Assembly (NCBI GenBank): GCA_019425005.1
Contig: JAHYYK010000018.1
Location: 11,341 to 39,899, forward strand
Length of the DNA: 28,559 nucleotides
Reading direction: 5' to 3'
From: Collinsella sp.
GTDB lineage: Bacteria; Actinomycetota; Coriobacteriia; Coriobacteriales; Coriobacteriaceae
Below, piece after piece: positions 22,626 to 28,559 of this stretch. The position numbers and the translations under genes were made by a program. The notes under the pieces are model-generated. The model made no database searches. It saw only the letters and a program-made list of their open reading frames with translations, and was not told where the DNA came from. Position 1 is the stretch's first letter, and each line of letters begins with the position of its first letter.

Positions 22626-24017
22626 TTACGCCTCCTCTACGGGGTCGACGGACAGGACAATCTCGCTAACACCTTGGTCGAGTGCGTGCTGAATCACCTT
22701 TGCCGGCAGCGGGAAGCTTTCCATGACGCTCGGTTTTAACGGGCGGACCTTGCCTGCAAACAGCTCCTCGTCGCCTGCCAGAATACGTACGCGGGCGGCA
22801 TCAACCGGTCGGCGCACACGGAAGTTGAGTTTGGTGAGTGCCACAGCCGTAATGCGTCCCGGCAGTGCGTAGCCCGCGATACCGGCAGGGGAGACCGTGA
22901 GCTGGCAATTCGCGCCCGTCTCGACATCCGCGCTGCCACCCAGCGCGTACGCCGCCGCGGCCGCGCCGGCGCGCTCGGACTCGGTCGTTACATTGTCTGC
23001 CAGGTCGTGCACGTGCAGCACGTTGCCGCAGGCAAAGATGCCCAGCACGCCCGTTTGCAGGTTCTGGTCCACCACGGCGCCGCGCGTACGTGGGTCAAGC
23101 TCAACGCCCGCGCCTACCGAAAGCTCGTTTTCGGGAATCAGACCCACCGAAAGCAGCAGCGTGTCGCACGGAACAACGCGCTCGGTTCCCGGAATGGGTG
23201 CCAGGTGCTCGTCGACTTGGCTCACCTCGACGGCCTCCACGCGATCGTGTCCGATCACGCGCGTGACAGTGGTGGACAGGTGCAGCGGAATGCCAAAGTC
23301 GTCCAGGCAGTTCTTGACGTTTCGGCGCAGACCGTTGGCGTATGGCATGAGTTCGTACACGCCCTCGACCGAAATCCCCTCGAGCGTGCAGCGGCGCGCC
23401 ATGATCAGCCCGATGTCACCTGAGCCCAAAATGACGGCGCGCGAGCCGGGCTTGAGGTTTTCGATATTGATGTATCGCTGCGCCAAGCCGGCCGTAAACA
23501 CGCCGGCAGGTCGGCTACCAGGGATCTTGATCTCGCTGCGCGTGCGCTCGCGGCACCCCATGGCAAGGACGACCGCACGCCCGGTGAGCTTCAGCATGCC
23601 GGCACGGTTCATGAGCGTGACGGTATGGATGGCGGCATCTCCCGCGCCCTCGTTCGTGCCCGGGTCGGCCGCGCCCGCGCCCTCGCTCGAATCAATCCCA
23701 AGCACCATGCTGCCCAGGAACAGCGCAATGTCGGTCGCGCGCACCTGGTCGATAAAGCGCTGCGCGTACTCGGGGCCGGTGAGCTCCTGCTTAAAGTGCG
23801 AAAGGCCAAAACCGGGGTGAATGCACTGGCGGAGGATCCCGCCCAGATGCTGCTCGCGCTCCGCGATGGCCACCTGCGCGCCGGCCTTATGCGCGGCAAG
23901 CGCGGCCGCCATACCGGCGGGACCGCCGCCGATAACGATCACGTCGAACGCCTGCGTCTGCACCGCCTCTGTAGCTCCGGTCTCCGCACGTCCGTCACGC
24001 ATATCAAGCGTCGCCAT
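22626..24017 (-). CDS. FAD/NAD(P)-dependent oxidoreductase, second gene of the operon
   Basis: The 463-residue flavoprotein has an N-terminal FAD loop VIVIGGGPAGMAAALAAHKAG (GGGPAG 30-35), RQCIHPGFGL, ATG-type VLAMGCRERTR, an internal NAD(P) loop VILGSGDIGLIMARR and the FAD-closing GIFACGNVLHVHDLAD. It belongs to the pyridine-nucleotide disulfide oxidoreductase superfamily but lacks the CxxxxC redox pair. The short Gly/Ala/Asp-rich stretch around residue 110-125 looks like a variable loop. Genes of this type sit between a GlpA-like gene and DUF1667 in many anaerobes. A role in passing electrons from glycerol-3-phosphate to NAD or a quinone is inferred. One base separates it from the upstream stop codon. 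Confidence 0.88.
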   Translation of the reverse strand: MATLDMRDGRAETGATEAVQTQAFDVIVIGGGPAGMAAALAAHKAGAQVAIAEREQHLGGILRQCIHPGFGLSHFKQELTGPEYAQRFIDQVRATDIALFLGSMVLGIDSSEGAGAADPGTNEGAGDAAIHTVTLMNRAGMLKLTGRAVVLAMGCRERTRSEIKIPGSRPAGVFTAGLAQRYINIENLKPGSRAVILGSGDIGLIMARRCTLEGISVEGVYELMPYANGLRRNVKNCLDDFGIPLHLSTTVTRVIGHDRVEAVEVSQVDEHLAPIPGTERVVPCDTLLLSVGLIPENELSVGAGVELDPRTRGAVVDQNLQTGVLGIFACGNVLHVHDLADNVTTESERAGAAAAAYALGGSADVETGANCQLTVSPAGIAGYALPGRITAVALTKLNFRVRRPVDAARVRILAGDEELFAGKVRPLKPSVMESFPLPAKVIQHALDQGVSEIVLSVDPVEEA

Positions 24018-24018
24018 C

Positions 24019-25500
24019 CTAGCGCACCCCCTTCAGCGGTCCTTCGACCAACCAAGATCCGGCATCCTCCAACAGTACTTCGCTGGGGTCGCAGCCCAGC
24101 TCGCGGGCAAGGATCGCAACCACGCGGCTTTGGCAAAAACCACTCTGGCACCGACCCATGCCGGCGCGGCAGCGGCGCTTGACGCCCTCGACCGAAATCG
24201 CGCCCGGGCGTCGTCGGATCGCGGCCACGATCTCGGCCTCGGGCACCGTTTCGCAGCGGCAGACGATCTGCCCCCATGCGGGGTCGGTCTCAATGAGCTC
24301 TTCCTTGCGCGCGAGCGGCGCGCGGTCAAAGTCATCCGGCACACGGCGAATCGGGTCCCAATCGGCACGTTCGCGCAAGGCTACGCCGGCATCGCGCAGT
24401 ACCTGTTCCATGCGCTCGGCAATGGCCGGCGCGCTCGCCACGCCCGGCGACTGAATGCCCGCGGCCTGGAACAGTCCCGACACCACGGCCGACTGTCCAA
24501 TAAAGAAGTCGTTCGTTCCCTTAATGACCGGACGACCGCCGGCAAACGCGCGCACCACGCGGCGTGTGTCCAGGTCGGGTACCAGCTTGCGCGCGCCGCC
24601 TAGCAGCGCGTTGACGTCGCCCGCATAGGTCTGCGTGTTGCCGGGTTCGCGCACGGCGGCCGTTGCGGTAATCACGGTGTTGCCGTGTACGGTACCCGTG
24701 ACGATAACGCCCTTCGAAACCGGCGTGGGCACGGGGTAGAGCGGCATGAGCGCACGCGGCTCCTTGTCCAGCACCACGATGTTGCCCTGGCGCCATACCA
24801 TCTGAAACTCCTCGGCGCCCGCCATATGCGAGATGTCCGCGGCACCGTTGCCCGCGGCGTTAATCAGGTACCGACAGTGTACGTCGCCGGCGGGTGTCAC
24901 CAGCGTAAAGCGCGCGTAGCCTTCGCCTTCGGCAGCAACGCCTTTGTCATCCGAGCGAACAACCTCTATCGCCTTCACCGGCGCGGAGCGCATAAACGTC
25001 ACGCCGTTGGCGACGGCGTTTTCCAGCGCAGCGATGGCCACTTCAAACGGGTCGACGTAACCGGTCGAAGGGCACCACAACGCGCACGTCGCCTTAGCAC
25101 TCGCGCGCGGCTCCAGCTCGTGGATGCGCTCGGGGCCGATAATCGACAGCTCGGGCACGCCGTTGGCAAGGCCATTCTGGCGCAGCTTCTCTAGGTGCGC
25201 GCGGTCTTCATCGTTGAAGCCCAGCACCATCGAACCGGTGCGGCAAAACAAAAAGCCCAGCTCCTGGGCCCACGTGCCATATAGCTCGCAACCACGGGCG
25301 TTGACCTTCGCCTTTACGGTGCCCGGCGCCGGATCGTAGCCAGCGTGCACCAGGCCGCCGTTGGCCTTCGACGCGCCCAGCGCGATATCGTTTGCTGCCT
25401 CGACCACGCAAATGGACAGGTCAAATCGCGCGAGCTGCCGCGCGATGGCGCACCCCGTAATGCCCGCGCCCACAATTGCGATATCAAACGTTTCTGCCAC
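24019..25500 (-). CDS. glpA: GlpA-like FAD oxidoreductase with C-terminal BFD [2Fe-2S] domain
   Basis: The 493-residue protein has an N-terminal DAO/GlpA FAD domain (VGAGITGCAIARQLAR; KANGGLVHAGYDPAPGT; GYVDPFEVA; LINAAGNGAADI) and a C-terminal BFD-like [2Fe-2S] domain with Cys414, Cys416, Cys451 and Cys456 (VCRCETVPEAEI; RAGMGRCQSGFC). This matches anaerobic glycerol-3-phosphate dehydrogenase subunit A and related oxidases such as LhgO; the substrate is not proved. It is first in a three-gene operon. A 15-bp palindrome lies 18 bp before the ATG (25518-25532) and is a likely operator. No glpK or glpF is present in the window. Confidence 0.85.
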   Translation of the reverse strand: MAETFDIAIVGAGITGCAIARQLARFDLSICVVEAANDIALGASKANGGLVHAGYDPAPGTVKAKVNARGCELYGTWAQELGFLFCRTGSMVLGFNDEDRAHLEKLRQNGLANGVPELSIIGPERIHELEPRASAKATCALWCPSTGYVDPFEVAIAALENAVANGVTFMRSAPVKAIEVVRSDDKGVAAEGEGYARFTLVTPAGDVHCRYLINAAGNGAADISHMAGAEEFQMVWRQGNIVVLDKEPRALMPLYPVPTPVSKGVIVTGTVHGNTVITATAAVREPGNTQTYAGDVNALLGGARKLVPDLDTRRVVRAFAGGRPVIKGTNDFFIGQSAVVSGLFQAAGIQSPGVASAPAIAERMEQVLRDAGVALRERADWDPIRRVPDDFDRAPLARKEELIETDPAWGQIVCRCETVPEAEIVAAIRRRPGAISVEGVKRRCRAGMGRCQSGFCQSRVVAILARELGCDPSEVLLEDAGSWLVEGPLKGVR

Positions 25501-25517
25501 GGTGCCTCCCAGACGAG

Positions 25518-25532
25518 TTGACAGGCTGTCAA
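25518..25532 (-). promoter_or_regulatory. 15-bp palindromic operator candidate of the glp-like operon
   Basis: TTGACAG-G-CTGTCAA is a perfect dyad around one central base, 17 nt before the start codon. It could bind a dimeric repressor controlling the operon. TTGACA within it is not matched by a -10 box at normal spacing. Confidence 0.55.
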
Positions 25533-25674
25533 TAAGACTATCCTACGGTCTGCACACCCCCAGCGCGGCGGCAATGCGGTGAACAGCCCCGCAACACCCG
25601 CCAACGGCTGGCGAGGGGAGACCCGGCACGGATGTTGGCCTCGTCTGCCGACAGCTACGGCAACCGTTCGTCTT

Positions 25675-25810
25675 GATCTGTAACAGTAAGAGGGGTTTTG
25701 GAGCCCAAGATGTTTCAGATCGAGATTGAAGTCGGGGAGGGACTTCTGTTTCTCGGTCTGTAACATCTAGACCAGGATTCCGCTCCCACCTGTTACAGAT
25801 TGAGATGTTT
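25675..25810. repeat. Cluster of four TGTAACA-like motifs in the divergent intergenic region
   Basis: Related motifs occur at 25675-25686 (GATCTGTAACAG), 25708-25721 (AGATGTTTCAGATC), 25755-25768 (GGTCTGTAACATCT) and 25789-25800 (CCTGTTACAGAT) with a trailing GAGATGTTT. The first and last are an exact 11-bp inverted pair. The gap 25501-25906 between divergent genes holds no gene; these motifs and the two palindromes at 25518 and 25862 are what it contains. Confidence 0.5.
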
Positions 25811-25861
25811 GTGTCCGCGCCAGCCCCGTACCCAGCCGTGGTCCCATATAAACAAACCCCG

Positions 25862-25876
25862 TGGTAAACTTTACCA
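25862..25876 (+). promoter_or_regulatory. 15-bp palindromic operator candidate of the zinc-ribbon gene
   Basis: TGGTAAA-C-TTTACCA is a perfect dyad around one base, 30 nt before the ATG. It overlaps a possible TAAACT -10 box, so a bound protein would block transcription. Confidence 0.5.
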
Positions 25877-25906
25877 GACTGTAAATATTCCGAAAGGTAC
25901 ACCTCA

Positions 25907-26338
25907 ATGTCCAAATTAATCAACGAGCTCATGTCGCCGCAGCTTATGGGCGTCGTCTACGCCTTCGTTGGCTTTATCATCGCCCTGTATGTGCTGTCGG
26001 TCGTCTATGTGTTCATCGACGCTCGCCGCCGCGGCGCCAGCGCCTACGTGGCATGGGGCATCATCGCCCTCATCCCGTTTGTAGGCCTCATTGCCTACCT
26101 GGTCCTGCGCCCGCACTCCTACGCGTCCGACCGTGAGGAGCAGGAGCTGGACATGGCTCTGCGCGAGCGCCAGCTTGCCCAGTACGGCACCTGCCCGCAG
26201 TGCGGCGCCCCCATCGAGAAGGACTTTGTCGTCTGCCCGGTGTGCGACACCCAGGTTCGCAACGTATGCCCCAGCTGCCATCGCCCGCTCGATGCGCACT
26301 GGAAGGTCTGCCCCTATTGCCGAACTCGCATCCAGTAA
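25907..26338 (+). CDS. Two-TM membrane protein with C-terminal double zinc ribbon
   Basis: The 143-residue protein has two hydrophobic spans (about 12-35 and 46-67) separated by a basic DARRRG turn, in the style of PLDc_N/short membrane anchors. It then has a charged helix and four metal-binding pairs, CPQC, CPVC, CPSC and CPYC, spaced as a double zinc ribbon (DZR). The ribbon should face the cytoplasm. I do not recognise a specific function; such proteins often act as adaptors or sensors. GAAAGG 9 nt before the ATG supports the start. A perfect palindrome in its promoter region suggests regulated expression. Confidence 0.85.
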   Translation: MSKLINELMSPQLMGVVYAFVGFIIALYVLSVVYVFIDARRRGASAYVAWGIIALIPFVGLIAYLVLRPHSYASDREEQELDMALRERQLAQYGTCPQCGAPIEKDFVVCPVCDTQVRNVCPSCHRPLDAHWKVCPYCRTRIQ

Positions 26339-26450
26339 CGCATCCATCGCCGGGCCGGCCGCAAGCCACGGGCTCCGCGCACCCCGCGCATCCCACGGCC
26401 GCCACGCGCCCCACATCCCGCCCCACACGATGAAGCATGCGTAGAAAATC

Positions 26451-26479
26451 GCCCGCCGTGCCATTAAGGTACGGCGGGC
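26451..26479. terminator. Hairpin after the zinc-ribbon gene
   Basis: GCCCGCCGT (26451-26459) pairs with ACGGCGGGC (26471-26479), with CC/GG continuing inside. The T run is on the minus-strand side (GATTTTC); on the plus strand the tail is poor. The GC-rich stretch 26339-26450 shows no gene. Confidence 0.5.
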
Positions 26480-26481
26480 GC

Positions 26482-26509
26482 TTGTATACCAAGGCAACCT
26501 GCCTATAAT
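26482..26509 (+). promoter_or_regulatory. Sigma-70-type promoter of thrS
   Basis: TTGTAT (26482-26487) and a consensus TATAAT (26504-26509) are 16 nt apart. The expected start site near 26516 gives a leader of about 65 nt. Confidence 0.7.
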
Positions 26510-26553
26510 GATGCAAGTCAAAAACGCCGAGCGCATCGCACGCACTTGCATCA
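26509..26553 (+). promoter_or_regulatory. Inverted repeat around the thrS transcription start
   Basis: TGATGCAAGT (26509-26518) and ACTTGCATCA (26544-26553) are a perfect 10-bp inverted repeat enclosing 25 nt. It may be a leader hairpin or an operator; no T-box is present in the short leader. Confidence 0.45.
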
Positions 26554-26579
26554 GGCATCCGAGAGGAGAAAACATACCC

Positions 26580-28262
<1,683 letters not shown>

Positions 28263-28337
28263 GCGTCGACGAGTTTGTTGCCAAGGTGACCGAGGAGATC
28301 AAGACTCGCGCCTAGCACAAACAAAACAAGAATTAAC

Positions 28338-28373
28338 AAAGGCGATCGTCCTCGCGGGCGGTCGCCTTTTTTG
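28338..28373 (+). terminator. Intrinsic terminator of thrS
   Basis: AAAGGCGATCG (28338-28348) pairs with CGGTCGCCTTT (28359-28369) with one G-T pair, followed by TTTTG. Confidence 0.9.
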
Positions 28374-28386
28374 TTATCTATAGAAG

Positions 28387-28415
28387 AAAAGCCGCTGGTT
28401 AGGGCGGCTTTTTTT
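28387..28415 (+). terminator. Second, tandem terminator after thrS
   Basis: AAAAGCCGC (28387-28395) pairs with GCGGCTTTT (28404-28412), followed by TTTG. It lies 14 nt after the first terminator. Confidence 0.85.
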
Positions 28416-28428
28416 GTTGTGCAAAAAG

Positions 28429-28550
28429 GTACAGGTTTTTGTAGAGGCGTATGGAGATGTGTCCGTTCGCGCTGCAATTTGTGTAATCTGGGAAAACGTG
28501 AGCAGTTTGCTCGTATAATGAGCAACGTCGAAAGATACAAAAACCTGTAC
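28429..28550. repeat. Inverted-repeat element with GTACAGGTTTTTGTA ends
   Basis: GTACAGGTTTTTGTA (28429-28443) and TACAAAAACCTGTAC (28536-28550) are a perfect 15-bp inverted repeat, with GCAAAAA/TTTTGC continuing imperfectly outward to the window edge. Inside, TTGCTC-GTATAAT-GAGCAA (28508-28526 region) is a hairpin around a consensus -10 box. No gene is visible from 28316 to the end. The ends resemble the AAAAGGGACAGGT ends of the element at 3137. Confidence 0.6.
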
Positions 28551-28559
28551 TTTTGCGAC

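Overview
The window looks like chromosomal DNA of an anaerobic, GC-rich actinobacterium of the class Coriobacteriia, most likely a Collinsella-like gut bacterium. This rests on GC-rich coding DNA with strong C/G third positions, CCA-encoded tRNAs, a tig-clpP-clpX-valS-folC run, NADP-type glutamate dehydrogenase, selenium and molybdenum enzymes, and an anaerobic glycerol-3-phosphate type oxidoreductase set. The organism call is inference; no marker gene such as 16S rRNA is present.

Layout. 1-287: 3' end of a class V aminotransferase (cysteine desulfurase-like). 365-1723: brnQ. 1735-2020: tRNA-Pro(TGG) and tRNA-Gly(TCC) with promoter and terminator, followed by a compact element built from copies of the tRNA-Gly 3' end (about 1972-2157). 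2278-3114: formate/nitrite channel. 3301-6878: a complete selenocysteine set, selA-selB (ATGA overlap) and selC, the tRNA-Sec with a TCA anticodon. 7142-8497: gdhA. 8618-12363: FAD subunit and fused [2Fe-2S]/molybdopterin subunit of an XdhD/'selenate reductase'-like molybdenum hydroxylase; the large subunit is cut by one in-frame TAG. 12504-12587: tRNA-Leu(TAG). 12676-16169: tig, clpP, clpX. 16457-20743: valS behind a long structured leader, then folC. 20984-22072 (minus): M24 peptidase. 22223-25500 (minus): three-gene operon of a GlpA-like oxidase, an FAD/NAD oxidoreductase and a DUF1667 protein. 25907-26338: two-TM zinc-ribbon protein. 26580-28315: TGS-less thrS with a 3' frameshift. 28338-28559: tandem terminators and an inverted-repeat element running off the window.

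How the parts fit. SelA, SelB and SelC form the UGA-recoding machinery, and the formate channel beside them suggests a selenocysteine formate dehydrogenase elsewhere. The truncated desulfurase-like gene belongs to the EF2568-type clade often found near selenium-dependent molybdenum hydroxylase genes, and an XdhD-like hydroxylase lies nearby, so the left 12 kb has a selenium/molybdenum flavour. The middle is protein folding and quality control plus aminoacylation. The right side holds anaerobic glycerol-phosphate type redox chemistry.

Points most worth attention: the in-frame amber in the molybdenum hydroxylase with a well-placed restart; the valS leader, whose 19-bp stem competes with a hairpin that would hide the ribosome binding site; the tRNA-Gly-derived mini-element; several structured or REP-like palindromic elements sharing a GGGACAG core; perfect 15-bp palindromes in front of the glp-like operon and the zinc-ribbon gene; and a thrS 3' end in which about 28 nt appear to be missing.
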